Shown: piece by piece, positions 1 through 7,873 of the stretch
Layout of the letters: each line of letters opens with the position of its first letter
Numbering within the stretch: position 1 is the stretch's first letter
Origin: Thauera sp.
GTDB lineage: Bacteria > Pseudomonadota > Gammaproteobacteria > Burkholderiales > Rhodocyclaceae
Assembly (NCBI GenBank): GCA_023150215.1
Contig: JAKLLJ010000082.1
Coordinates: 283 to 11,290 of the forward strand
Length of the DNA stretch: 11,008 bases
Direction: 5' to 3'
Translations under genes and position numbers: made by a program
The notes under the pieces: model-generated
Databases searched by the model: none
What the model was told of the DNA's origin: nothing
Seen by the model: only the letters and a program-made list of their open reading frames with translations

Positions 1-2
1 CC

Positions 3-1964
3 GGTCGGGACAACCCCGAAGCGATCATTACGCTGCGACGCACCACCGGCTCACCAGTGCGCGTCCATACGACCGAGCTCCGCGCATCCGGGAATACACA
101 GCCGGGCTCCGCGGGCGATGCCCTTTTGCCGCGATTCACGCTCGGCAAGGCAAGCTTCGACATGCAGGGCAGAGCCGTCGCGATCCCCGGGAGCGGGGGC
201 GCAGAGCTCCGCAGGCTCGACGCCAGCGAAGCGGGAAAGGCCGGAGCACTGCTCATCGTGCCTGGCGACAGCGAGTCGGCCGTGCGTGCGGCACGTTTCC
301 TGCCACCCCGGGGCGAGCGCATCTTCACCCTCCACGCCGATGACGTCGTCCGCATCTGGCGCACGGTCGATCGCGAAGCGCTGCACGCCCTCGATCATGG
401 CGGCGGCCGGATCAGTGCTGCGGAAGCGGACGCGGCCGGCACGCGCCTGCTGACCGCGGGGCGCAACGCACAGGGCGATGGCGAAGCCCGGCTGTGGGAC
501 CTGGGCAATGGCCAGCGCGTCGACCTCCGCCCTCTAAGGTACGCGGATGACGCCATCCTCCATGCGGTCTTCAGCCCGGATGGAAAGCAGATCCTGACCC
601 TGGCCGAGGGCGGCTATGCCACGGTATGGGATGCGCTCAGCGGCATCGCCGTGAAGGAGCTCGCGTTCGAGCGCATCGTCGGTGAATCCGGCACGTCCTC
701 GGAGCGCCGTGCCTCCAGCTGCAGCGCAGCGGTCAAGGCCGGCATCAGCTTCAGCCCCGATGGACATGCCCTGGCCGTTCTCGACCGCGCCGGCCGTGGC
801 ACCCTGTTCGATACCGCCGCATATGCGCTCGGCACGCGCACGGGCTGGCAGCTGCCGGCCCATGAGCGCTTCTGCTCGCTCGCTTGGAGCCACGACGGAT
901 CGCGCCTCGCGGTGGCGACCAGCGAAGGCCGGGTACGGATCTGGGACGCACTTCGGGGCCGTCGCCTCCCCAACTTGCCGCGCAATGCGGAGTGGGCACA
1001 AACCGTCGTCTTCCACCCGAGCGACGCGGATATCCTGCTCACTTCGGGCGGTGAGCGCGGCGTCGCCTTCTGGCACCTCGGTGGTGACGGCACGCAACGC
1101 GCCCCGATCCAGATCGACCTGCTGCGCGACCCGAGCCTGATCCACGAGGCCGTCTTCTCGCCCGACGGCACGCGCCTGCTCACCTTGGCGGAGGACGATG
1201 CCCTGCGCCTCTGGCAACTCCCCGATCACGGCGAGCGCAGCACCGCCTTCGAGAGCCTCGCACCGCAGCAAGTCGCCGACCCGCAAGTCGGCGCGCTGCG
1301 TGCCCGTGCCGACGGCAGCACCGCGGCGGCTCTGCGCCTGCAGCTCGGCGACCTGCAGGCGGGCTGCCATCCGCTGGCACGCGCCCCCGATGGCGGGCGC
1401 GTCGCGCTTGCCTGCACGCGAAGCGAAGCGCAGGGTCGTGCGGTGAGCCATGAGCTCAAGCTGGTGACCGAGGGCGAATCTGTGGTGGTGTGGTCCCCTG
1501 CGCAGCCGATCGCAGTGGCGGCCTTCGACCGGAGCGGGCAACGCATCGCGCTCGCGCTCGAAAACGGCATGCTTCACATGCTCGAGCTCTCCGGCGGTCG
1601 GAGCCGCGAGCTCGGCAGTTCTCGCCTCGAGCCCACACGCCGGCGCGGCGAGCACGGCGGGCGAATTGCCGACCTGCAGTTCAACGGCGACGGCACTCTG
1701 CTCGCGACCGCTGCAAGCGACGGAACGATTCGGATACTCGATCGCGCCAACCTGCGCCAGCTCGCCGTCGCATCCCTGCCGGGCGCGCCCGCCGCCTTGG
1801 CTTTCGCCGACAATGACCGCCGCGTCCTCGCATTGGTCGGGGATCGGCTGGTCGCATGGCGCTGCCCTGTGTGCGGCTCGGTGGACGACCTCATCGAACG
1901 CGCGCAGGCGCTGCTTGCCGAGAGTGGATCTGCGCCGCCCGCGACCACCTCGGCGCCGCGCTGA
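3..1964 (+). CDS. WD40-repeat protein, C-terminal part (5' end outside window)
   Basis: The frame is open from the first bases of the window, so this is the 3' part of a longer gene; the GTG at 57 is probably an internal codon, not the start. The visible 653 residues are mostly beta-propeller repeats. Typical WD40 strand motifs (FSPDG or variants) begin at 570, 750, 885 (WSHDG), 1011 (FHPSD), 1155, 1524 (FDRSG) and 1680 (FNGDG), each followed by a hydrophobic strand and often a closing WD or W-x-L, for example VWDALSG and IWDALRG. Degenerate repeats fill the gaps, so at least nine or ten blades are present, enough for more than one propeller. The end has a CPVCGS motif (near 1864-1881) followed by a short helix and a Pro/Thr/Ala-rich tail. 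In bacteria, long WD40 arrays with this kind of tail often follow a STAND-type NTPase, protease or kinase domain. Which one is present here cannot be seen. The repeats are presumably a binding or sensor platform. The product class is certain; the function is unknown. Confidence 0.85.
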   Translation, partial: GRDNPEAIITLRRTTGSPVRVHTTELRASGNTQPGSAGDALLPRFTLGKASFDMQGRAVAIPGSGGAELRRLDASEAGKAGALLIVPGDSESAVRAARFLPPRGERIFTLHADDVVRIWRTVDREALHALDHGGGRISAAEADAAGTRLLTAGRNAQGDGEARLWDLGNGQRVDLRPLRYADDAILHAVFSPDGKQILTLAEGGYATVWDALSGIAVKELAFERIVGESGTSSERRASSCSAAVKAGISFSPDGHALAVLDRAGRGTLFDTAAYALGTRTGWQLPAHERFCSLAWSHDGSRLAVATSEGRVRIWDALRGRRLPNLPRNAEWAQTVVFHPSDADILLTSGGERGVAFWHLGGDGTQRAPIQIDLLRDPSLIHEAVFSPDGTRLLTLAEDDALRLWQLPDHGERSTAFESLAPQQVADPQVGALRARADGSTAAALRLQLGDLQAGCHPLARAPDGGRVALACTRSEAQGRAVSHELKLVTEGESVVVWSPAQPIAVAAFDRSGQRIALALENGMLHMLELSGGRSRELGSSRLEPTRRRGEHGGRIADLQFNGDGTLLATAASDGTIRILDRANLRQLAVASLPGAPAALAFADNDRRVLALVGDRLVAWRCPVCGSVDDLIERAQALLAESGSAPPATTSAPR

Positions 1965-1979
1965 TCGGCATGCCCCCGC

Positions 1980-3062
<1,083 letters not shown>

Positions 3063-3263
3063 GCGGAGCTCTTCGTCGAATCTTTGCTTGGGCGGCCGAT
3101 TCTAGCGGAAACCCGCGCCGCGCTGGCCCCTGCGCAGCGCATGAGTGCCATGCATTGAACCGATCGGCGTTTCCGGCGTCTGTTCGTGCACAAGCGGCTG
3201 CAGACCGCAACGGTAAGGCCCGCGCTACCTGCGGGGCCGCCGCCCCCGACCCCGAGAGCCCCC
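3063..3263. other. Divergent intergenic region aroG / msrP
   Basis: About 200 bp separate the two divergent starts. On the aroG side, a TAGAAT box (minus strand, 3099-3104) lies 37 bp from the ATG and could be a -10, but no good -35 is seen 16-18 bp further upstream. On the msrP side, no convincing promoter or Shine-Dalgarno sequence is visible; the 40 bp before the msrP ATG are G/C-rich, with a run of Pro codons if read in frame. I see no attenuator or leader peptide for aroG. Confidence 0.4.
3099..3104 (-). promoter_or_regulatory. Possible -10 box for aroG
   Basis: Read on the minus strand this is TAGAAT, one base from the TATAAT consensus, 37 bp upstream of the aroG ATG. It has no recognisable -35 partner, so it is a weak candidate only. 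Confidence 0.25.
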
Positions 3264-4199
3264 ATGCTGATCAAGAAACCTGCGGACATCCTGCCGTCCG
3301 AAATCACCCCGCAGCGCCTGTTCGAGCGCAGGCGAGAATTCATCAGCCGCAGCGGCACCGGCCTGCTCGCCGGTGCTGCGCTCTGGCACGGCCTGCCCTC
3401 GAGCGCACGCGCGACGACCAAGCTCCAGACCGCGCCCTCCGCGCTCAGCACCACCGAGCCACTGAGCGACCGCGACGCGGTCACCGGCTACAACAACTTC
3501 TACGAGTTCGGCACCGACAAGGCCGACCCCGCGCGCAACGCACACAAGATGGCGCTGCGACCGTGGACGGTGAGCGTCGAGGGCATGGTCGGCAAGCCGC
3601 GCCGTTTCGACATCGACGAGTTGCTGCGCGTGGCGCCACTGGAAGAACGCATCTATCGTCTGCGCTGCGTCGAGGCGTGGTCGATGGTGGTGCCCTGGGT
3701 CGGTTTTCCGCTCGCGGCGCTGTTGAAGCAGGTCGAGCCGCTGGGCAGCGCGAAGTATGTCGAGTTCGTCACCCACTACGACCCCAGGATCATGATCCGC
3801 GACGTGATCGACTGGCCCTACACCGAGGGCCTGCGCCTGGACGAGGCGCTGCACCCGCTGACCCTGCTCGCTGTCGGCGTGTACGGCGAAACGCTGCCCG
3901 GCCAGAACGGCGCGCCGCTGCGCCTGGTGGTGCCGTGGAAGTACGGCTTCAAGAGCGCCAAGTCGATCGTCACCATCCGCCTCACCGACAAGGAGCCGGC
4001 CACGGCGTGGAACAAGTTCGCGCCATCGGAGTACGGTTTCTACTCCAACGTGAACCCGGAGGTCCGCCATCCGCGCTGGAGCCAGGCGACCGAGCGCCGC
4101 ATCGGTGAACTGCGCAAGCGCCCGACGCAGATGTTCAACGGCTACGCCGAGCAAGTGGCCAGCCTCTACCAAGGCATGGACCTGAAGAAGTTCTATTGA
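3264..4199 (+). CDS. msrP: Protein-methionine-sulfoxide reductase, catalytic molybdoenzyme subunit
   Basis: MsrP (formerly YedY) repairs oxidised methionine residues in periplasmic proteins, using a molybdopterin cofactor and electrons from MsrQ. The 311-residue precursor begins with a twin-arginine signal, ERRREFISRSG (21-31), a short hydrophobic stretch (LLAGAAL) and a likely cleavage after ARA (48-50). The mature part has the family segments GYNNFYEFG (75-83), EERIYRLRCVEAWSMVVPW (with the molybdenum-ligand cysteine C135), EGLRLDEALHPLTL, GAPLRLVVPWKYGFK and HPRWSQATERRIG, all closely matching E. coli MsrP. I chose the ATG at 3264; an in-frame GTG at 3186 would add 26 Pro/Arg-rich residues and push the twin-arginine motif unusually far inside. 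No clear Shine-Dalgarno precedes either start. msrQ follows 31 bp downstream, so the two are very likely cotranscribed. Confidence 0.96.
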   Translation: MLIKKPADILPSEITPQRLFERRREFISRSGTGLLAGAALWHGLPSSARATTKLQTAPSALSTTEPLSDRDAVTGYNNFYEFGTDKADPARNAHKMALRPWTVSVEGMVGKPRRFDIDELLRVAPLEERIYRLRCVEAWSMVVPWVGFPLAALLKQVEPLGSAKYVEFVTHYDPRIMIRDVIDWPYTEGLRLDEALHPLTLLAVGVYGETLPGQNGAPLRLVVPWKYGFKSAKSIVTIRLTDKEPATAWNKFAPSEYGFYSNVNPEVRHPRWSQATERRIGELRKRPTQMFNGYAEQVASLYQGMDLKKFY

Positions 4200-4230
4200 G
4201 CGCGACCTCTATCCCTCCTCTCCACGACCG

Positions 4231-4914
4231 ATGAACCTGTCCCTGAGAAACCCTTCCACCGCCACGATCACGGCCTTCAAGGTGATCGTGTTCGTGCTCT
4301 GCCTGCTGCCTGCGGCCAATCTGGTGCTCGGCTGGCAAGCGGATGCGCTCGGCGCCAATCCGATCGAGACCATCACCCGCGCGAGCGGTGAATGGACACT
4401 GCGCCTGCTGCTGATCACGCTGGCCGTGACGCCGCTGCGCCGCCTGAGCGGCCTGCACTGGCTGCTGCGCCTGCGTCGGATGCTGGGGCTGTTCGTGTTC
4501 GCGTACGCCTTCGCGCACCTGGCGATCTATCTTTGGCTGGATCAGTTTTTCGACTGGAATGCGATCGCGCTCGACATCCTCGACCGCCCCTTCATCACCG
4601 TGGGCTTCACCGCCTTCGTGCTGCTGATCCCGCTCGCCGCGACCTCCAACAGTTTCGCGATCCGTCGCCTGGGCGGGCGACGCTGGCAGGCGCTGCACCG
4701 CTCGGTGTATGCGATCGCGATCTTCGCCGTGGTGCACTTCTGGTGGCTGGTCAAGGCCGACATCAGCCGGCCGCTGCTCTACGCGACCATCCTCGCCGTC
4801 CTGCTCGGCCTGCGCGGCTGGTGGCGGGAACTGGAGCGCCGCCGCCAACTCTCGGTGCCGCCGCCCGCCAAGCACCTGGAGAAGAAGATGATCCGGCTGG
4901 TGCCGCGGCAGTAG
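4231..4914 (+). CDS. msrQ: Haem-binding membrane subunit of the MsrPQ system
   Basis: MsrQ (formerly YedZ) is an inner-membrane cytochrome b-type protein that passes electrons from the respiratory chain or flavin reductases to MsrP. The 227-residue protein has about six hydrophobic segments: roughly 14-34, 55-68, 84-104, 121-137, 157-174 and 181-195. The conserved haem-ligand histidines appear at H96, H156 and H169, each five residues beyond the reported E. coli positions 91, 151 and 164, in the contexts FAHLAIYLWL, WQALHRSVYA and VVHFWWL. The C-terminus is a basic cytoplasmic tail. The ATG at 4231 is preceded by a pyrimidine-rich stretch with no purine-rich ribosome binding site, so translation may depend on readthrough from msrP, which ends 31 bp upstream. 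It matches the family in length and residues; the assignment is secure. Confidence 0.95.
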   Translation: MNLSLRNPSTATITAFKVIVFVLCLLPAANLVLGWQADALGANPIETITRASGEWTLRLLLITLAVTPLRRLSGLHWLLRLRRMLGLFVFAYAFAHLAIYLWLDQFFDWNAIALDILDRPFITVGFTAFVLLIPLAATSNSFAIRRLGGRRWQALHRSVYAIAIFAVVHFWWLVKADISRPLLYATILAVLLGLRGWWRELERRRQLSVPPPAKHLEKKMIRLVPRQ

Positions 4915-4996
4915 GGCCTTTCGTACCTGATGTGCGCGACCTCCGCCGCACCTGCAAGGAGCCCTCGAAGCGCGCAGGACGCGCAGGGGTCGTTGC

Positions 4997-5018
4997 AGGA
5001 GCGCCGGCAGGCGCGAAC
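4997..5018 (+). repeat. REP-like element, copy 1
   Basis: This 22-bp unit has the core GGAGCGCCGGCAGGCGC and ends in GAAC. Inside it GCGCC pairs with GGCGC around a GGCA loop, the small imperfect hairpin typical of REP sequences. The same 22 bp occurs inverted at 5063-5084 and direct at 5113-5134, without a mismatch. The tetranucleotide before GAGC is GCAG here, where GTAG is usual in REPs of this type. Confidence 0.75.
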
Positions 5019-5062
5019 CGGGGCGGCGCAGATGGCGGCGCACTTGCGGGCTGGATCGCCGT

Positions 5063-5084
5063 GTTCGCGCCTGCCGGCGCTCCT
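5063..5084 (-). repeat. REP-like element, copy 2 (inverted)
   Basis: This is an exact reverse complement of copies 1 and 3. It is the only copy that keeps a GTAG tetranucleotide (minus strand, 5083-5086) just ahead of the hairpin, as in GTAG-type REPs of other proteobacteria. With copy 1, 44 bp away, it makes a 22-bp perfect inverted repeat that could fold in RNA and protect or end transcripts from either side. Confidence 0.75.
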
Positions 5085-5112
5085 ACATGAGAGCCCGTCG
5101 CGCCTCCCGTGG

Positions 5113-5134
5113 AGGAGCGCCGGCAGGCGCGAAC
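5113..5134 (+). repeat. REP-like element, copy 3
   Basis: This copy is identical over 22 bp to copy 1 and is inverted relative to copy 2, which lies 28 bp upstream. The tetranucleotide before the hairpin is GGAG. The alternation of direct, inverted and direct copies resembles the mosaic clusters (BIMEs) formed by REPs in enterobacteria and pseudomonads. Confidence 0.75.
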
Positions 5135-5216
5135 GGGCGCCCGGTACTTCCCGCACGCATCCAGGACACGCTGCGGGAGGGAGACTGCTCCACAGCAGGC
5201 GGAGCAACGCCGAACT

Positions 5217-6536
5217 TCAGCGCTCCATGACGCCCAGCCGCCACAGCGAGGTTATTTCCGCCGCACGCGCCGCGTGCAGAGGATCGTCCTCGTCGCTCGC
5301 CTTGCCATGACGCGGGCGGATGTCCTCGCGGCCGATCACGTAAAGCCCGGCGGCCTCGATCCAGCCGAGCAACTCGGCACGGCTGCGCAGGCCGAGGTGT
5401 TCGGCGAGGTCGGACAGGATCAGCCAGCCCTCGCCACCCTCCTCCAGATGCGCTGCCAGCCCGGCAAGGAAGCCACGCAACATGCGGCTGTCGGGGTCGT
5501 ACACCGCATGCTCGATCGCCGAAGCCGGCTTGGCCGGCACCCAGGGCGGGTTGCACACCACCAGCGCTGCGCGCCCGGGCGGGAACAGGTCGGCCTGCAT
5601 CAGCTCGACGCGCCCGGCCCCGACCCCAGGCACGGACGCGGGCGCGCCGGCCAGCATGCCGAGGCGCAGGAGATTCGCGCGCGCACAACCGAGCGCCCGC
5701 GGCGAAACATCGGTGGCGACCACCTTGCGCACGCCGCGGCGCGCCAGCACGGCGGCGATGACGCCGGTGCCGGTGCCGATGTCGAAGGCGAGCGGGGTCG
5801 CCGGCAGCGGCACGCGCGCGACGAGGTCGAGATACTCGCCGCGGATCGGCGAATACACGCCGTACCAGGGATGGATGCGATCGCCAAGCGCCGGCACCAG
5901 CACGCCCTTGCGCCGCCACTCGTGGGCGCCGATCAGACCGAGCAGTTCGCGCAGCGACATCACGAAGGGGGCGTCGGCCAGATCCGCATCCGGCGTGGCG
6001 GCGACCGCCTCGGCGAGCACCTCGACCACCGCGGGCGCGCGCCGCAGCGGGATCTGCGCACCAGCTTCGAAGGGAATCAGCAGCATGCCAAGCGTGCGTG
6101 CGCGCTGCGCCTGCGCCATGCGGTGCAGGTGGAAGGCCTCGGCGGCGGACGCGGGCGCCTTGGCGCGCTTGCGCGGGCGGGCATCGGCGCGCCGCGCCAT
6201 CGCCTGCAGCAACTGGCGGGCGTTGTGATAGTCGCCGCGCCATAGCAGCGCGCTGCCCTCGCAGGCCAGGCGCCACGCGGCGTCGGCCTTCATGGTGTCG
6301 TCGGCCACCACCACCCGGCGCGGCGGGGCTTGGCCGCTCTCCGAACGCCAGCGGACGTGGCAATGGCGCGGCGTGCCCGCGGTGCCCGCGGCCTCCTCCC
6401 ATACCAGTTGCGGTGCATCCGCCGGTGCGCGAGGCGCTTGCGGGAGCGGCTTGTCGAGGGCCCCCCGCCCCCCGGTGGCGTGGGCGGCGAGGTCAGTGTT
6501 GGCGGCGTCAGCGCCCCGGCCCGCGGTGTCGTCCAC
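5217..6536 (-). CDS. Class I SAM-dependent methyltransferase, HemK/PrmC-like
   Basis: The 439-residue protein carries a C-terminal Rossmann methyltransferase domain: motif I FDIGTGTGVIA (251-261), an acidic residue after strand 2 in ATDVSPRAL (D276), QADLF (315-319) and the catalytic-type CNPPWVPA (328-335). An NPP[WY] motif is typical of enzymes that methylate a planar nitrogen, such as the glutamine of release factors or ribosomal protein L3, or adenine in DNA or RNA. The first 250 residues are not a PrmC helical domain that I recognise; they include a Pro/Ala-rich start and a Lys/Arg-rich stretch (about 115-127), so the substrate is open. The GTG start at 6536 lies 6 bp past the mogA stop, with AGGG about 10 bases upstream, which points to translational coupling. 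A later ATG at residue 82 is possible but would remove a plausible folded segment (VRWRSESG onward). Confidence 0.82.
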   Translation of the reverse strand: MDDTAGRGADAANTDLAAHATGGRGALDKPLPQAPRAPADAPQLVWEEAAGTAGTPRHCHVRWRSESGQAPPRRVVVADDTMKADAAWRLACEGSALLWRGDYHNARQLLQAMARRADARPRKRAKAPASAAEAFHLHRMAQAQRARTLGMLLIPFEAGAQIPLRRAPAVVEVLAEAVAATPDADLADAPFVMSLRELLGLIGAHEWRRKGVLVPALGDRIHPWYGVYSPIRGEYLDLVARVPLPATPLAFDIGTGTGVIAAVLARRGVRKVVATDVSPRALGCARANLLRLGMLAGAPASVPGVGAGRVELMQADLFPPGRAALVVCNPPWVPAKPASAIEHAVYDPDSRMLRGFLAGLAAHLEEGGEGWLILSDLAEHLGLRSRAELLGWIEAAGLYVIGREDIRPRHGKASDEDDPLHAARAAEITSLWRLGVMER

Positions 6537-6542
6537 GGTCGC

Positions 6543-7133
6543 TCAGCCCTGCTTCGGCCGGATCGCGCTCTTCGGCCGGAAGGCCTTGATCACCGCGTCG
6601 TCGGTCTCGATATAAGGGCCGCCAACGAGGTCGATGCAGTACGGCACCGCGGCGAAGATGCCAACGTGACGCACGCTGCCGTCGGCCTCGCGCACACCTT
6701 CAAGCGTTTCGCGGATCGACTTGGGCTGGCCGGGGAGGTTGATGATCAGGCACTGGCCGCGAATCACCGCGACCTGCCGCGACAGGATCGCGGTGGGCAC
6801 GAAGTTGAGGCTGATGCGGCGCATCTCCTCGCCGAAGCCGGGCATCTCCTTGTCGGCGATGGCGAGCGTGGCCTCGGGGGTGACGTCGCGCACCGCCGGG
6901 CCGGTGCCGCCGGTGGTGAGCACCAGCTTGCAGCCGGCGGTATCGACCAGCTCGACCAGGGTGCGCTCGATCTGCGCACGCTCGTCGGGGATGAGCCGGG
7001 TCTCGGCGCTCCAGGGCGAAGTGAGCGCCCGCCCCAGCCAGTCTTTCAGCGCAGGGATGCCCTGGTCTTCGTAGGTGCCTTCGGAGGCGCGGTCGCTGAT
7101 CGACACCAGGCCGATGCGGATGTGTTCATTCAT
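6543..7133 (-). CDS. mogA: Molybdopterin adenylyltransferase
   Basis: MogA activates molybdopterin by adding AMP from ATP, giving the adenylylated intermediate into which MoeA inserts molybdate. The 196-residue protein matches the E. coli MogA length (195). It shows the MoCF-domain signatures VSISDRAS (10-17), TTGGTGPAVRDVTPEAT (73-89) and INLPGQPKSI (131-140). D50 and D83 sit where the functionally important aspartates of E. coli MogA (49 and 82) are expected. The GIPALKDWL region and overall length favour MogA over the shorter MoaB paralogue. I chose the ATG at 7133 because the protein then starts at the conserved MNEHIRIGLVSISD segment; a longer frame to 7511 only overlaps darP. It lies 79 bp after darP and directly before the methyltransferase gene, apparently in one operon. 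Its product would serve the Moco enzyme MsrP encoded nearby. Confidence 0.94.
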   Translation of the reverse strand: MNEHIRIGLVSISDRASEGTYEDQGIPALKDWLGRALTSPWSAETRLIPDERAQIERTLVELVDTAGCKLVLTTGGTGPAVRDVTPEATLAIADKEMPGFGEEMRRISLNFVPTAILSRQVAVIRGQCLIINLPGQPKSIRETLEGVREADGSVRHVGIFAAVPYCIDLVGGPYIETDDAVIKAFRPKSAIRPKQG

Positions 7134-7212
7134 GAGGTCGGTCTCTGCGCGGAGGGGTCGGGTTGGGTGAGGGATTCGATCGCCCGGCCTCGCGCACCGG
7201 GGCGCGGCAGCC

Positions 7213-7809
7213 TCATTCGCCGCCACGCTCCGCCTCGTCGGCCGCAGCGGCCTCTGCCGCCGCTTCCTCTGCGGCATCCTGCGCGGTCTGCAACTCGCGC
7301 AGCACCCGGAAGATCTCGCGGAAGGACTTAGGCGGTTTGGCGGCCTCGCGCTCCTTGAGCGCGTTGCGGCGCAAGGTGCGCAGGTATTGCAGGTCGGCCT
7401 CGGCCCAGGTCTCGGCGATGGTGCCGAGGGTCTGCTCGTCCTCGAGCAACTGCTCGCGCAGGCGCTCGAGGCGATGCATCTTCGCGATCTCGGCAGCGGA
7501 GTTGCCCGCAAAGACTTCGAGCTGGGCCTGGATCGGCGCGGGATCGACCTTGCGCATCAGCTTGCCGACGTACTGCAGCTGGCGGCGGCGGGCCTCCATC
7601 TTGAAGCCTTGCGCTGCCCGAATCGCCTCGTAGAGGCTTTCGGGCAGCGGCACCTTCTTGAGGCGCTCGGGCGACAGCGCGACGAGCTGCTCGCCGAGGT
7701 CCTGCAGCGCATGCATGTCGCGCTTGCGGCTGCTCTTGCTCGGCGGCTCGAGGAAGTCCTCCTCGTCTTCGGGGGCGGATGGGTCTTGACGGCGCGAATC
7801 TGGACGCAT
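7213..7809 (-). CDS. darP: Dual-action ribosomal maturation protein (DUF615, YjgA)
   Basis: DarP binds late 50S precursors and promotes maturation of the peptidyl transferase centre. The 198-residue protein is a little longer than E. coli YjgA (183). Family landmarks are SKSSRKRDMHALQDLGEQLV (24-43), KVPLP (52-56), KMEARRRQLQYVGKLMRK (70-87), HRLERLREQLL (112-122), QYLRTLRRNALKE (141-153) and KPPKSFREIFRVLREL (158-173). An acidic N-terminus and an Ala/Glu-rich C-terminal tail (about 177-198) flank the helical core; the tail is an addition relative to E. coli. I chose the ATG at 7809: a longer frame to 7938 would overlap the divergent pmbA coding region and add non-conserved sequence. It heads a likely operon with mogA and the methyltransferase, under a possible TATAAT box at 7843-7848. 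Confidence 0.94.
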   Translation of the reverse strand: MRPDSRRQDPSAPEDEEDFLEPPSKSSRKRDMHALQDLGEQLVALSPERLKKVPLPESLYEAIRAAQGFKMEARRRQLQYVGKLMRKVDPAPIQAQLEVFAGNSAAEIAKMHRLERLREQLLEDEQTLGTIAETWAEADLQYLRTLRRNALKEREAAKPPKSFREIFRVLRELQTAQDAAEEAAAEAAAADEAERGGE

Positions 7810-7842
7810 TGCGTGCGGGGGGTCTGGCTTGATCGGGTTAAG

Positions 7843-7848
7843 ATTATA
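7843..7848 (-). promoter_or_regulatory. Candidate -10 box for the darP operon
   Basis: On the minus strand this reads TATAAT, a perfect sigma-70 -10 in an otherwise very GC-rich 64-bp divergent region, 33 bp upstream of the darP ATG. No matching -35 is seen 16-19 bp upstream, so an activator or an atypical promoter would be required. The overlapping AT-rich patch (7838-7848) could also hold the pmbA promoter on the plus strand. Confidence 0.4.
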
Positions 7849-7873
7849 GCCTTTGCACGCACCCGGCCCGTCC

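Larger units (their letters stand above)
4915..5216. other. Intergenic region with REP-like cluster (msrQ / methyltransferase)
   Basis: About 300 bp lie between the converging ends of msrQ and the methyltransferase gene. The core (4997-5134) holds three copies of a REP-like element described separately. Outside them there is a short tandem GCGCAGG pair (about 4971-4988) and a weak hairpin TGCTCC/GGAGCA (5186-5191 with 5201-5206, 9-nt loop, no T run). I see no gene and no classical rho-independent terminator. Confidence 0.6.

Noticed and set aside
534..1655. Long open frame of 373 codons on the minus strand inside the WD40 gene
   Set aside because: It lies antisense to a strongly supported WD40 repeat frame, its translation shows no recognisable domain, and such shadow frames are common at this GC content.
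3186..3263. Upstream GTG start for msrP, adding 26 residues
   Set aside because: The added residues are Pro/Arg-rich and not family-like, and would move the twin-arginine motif to about residue 48; the ATG at 3264 places it normally.
4997..5134. CRISPR array
   Set aside because: The three repeats alternate in orientation, are only 22 bp and have spacers of 44 and 28 bp; there are no cas genes. REP-like elements explain them better.
5083..6402. Open frame of 439 codons on the minus strand, and one of 378 codons on the plus strand (5109-6245), over the methyltransferase gene
   Set aside because: Both translations are Arg/Gly/Ala-rich without motifs, while the methyltransferase frame carries clear FDIGTGTG and CNPPW motifs.
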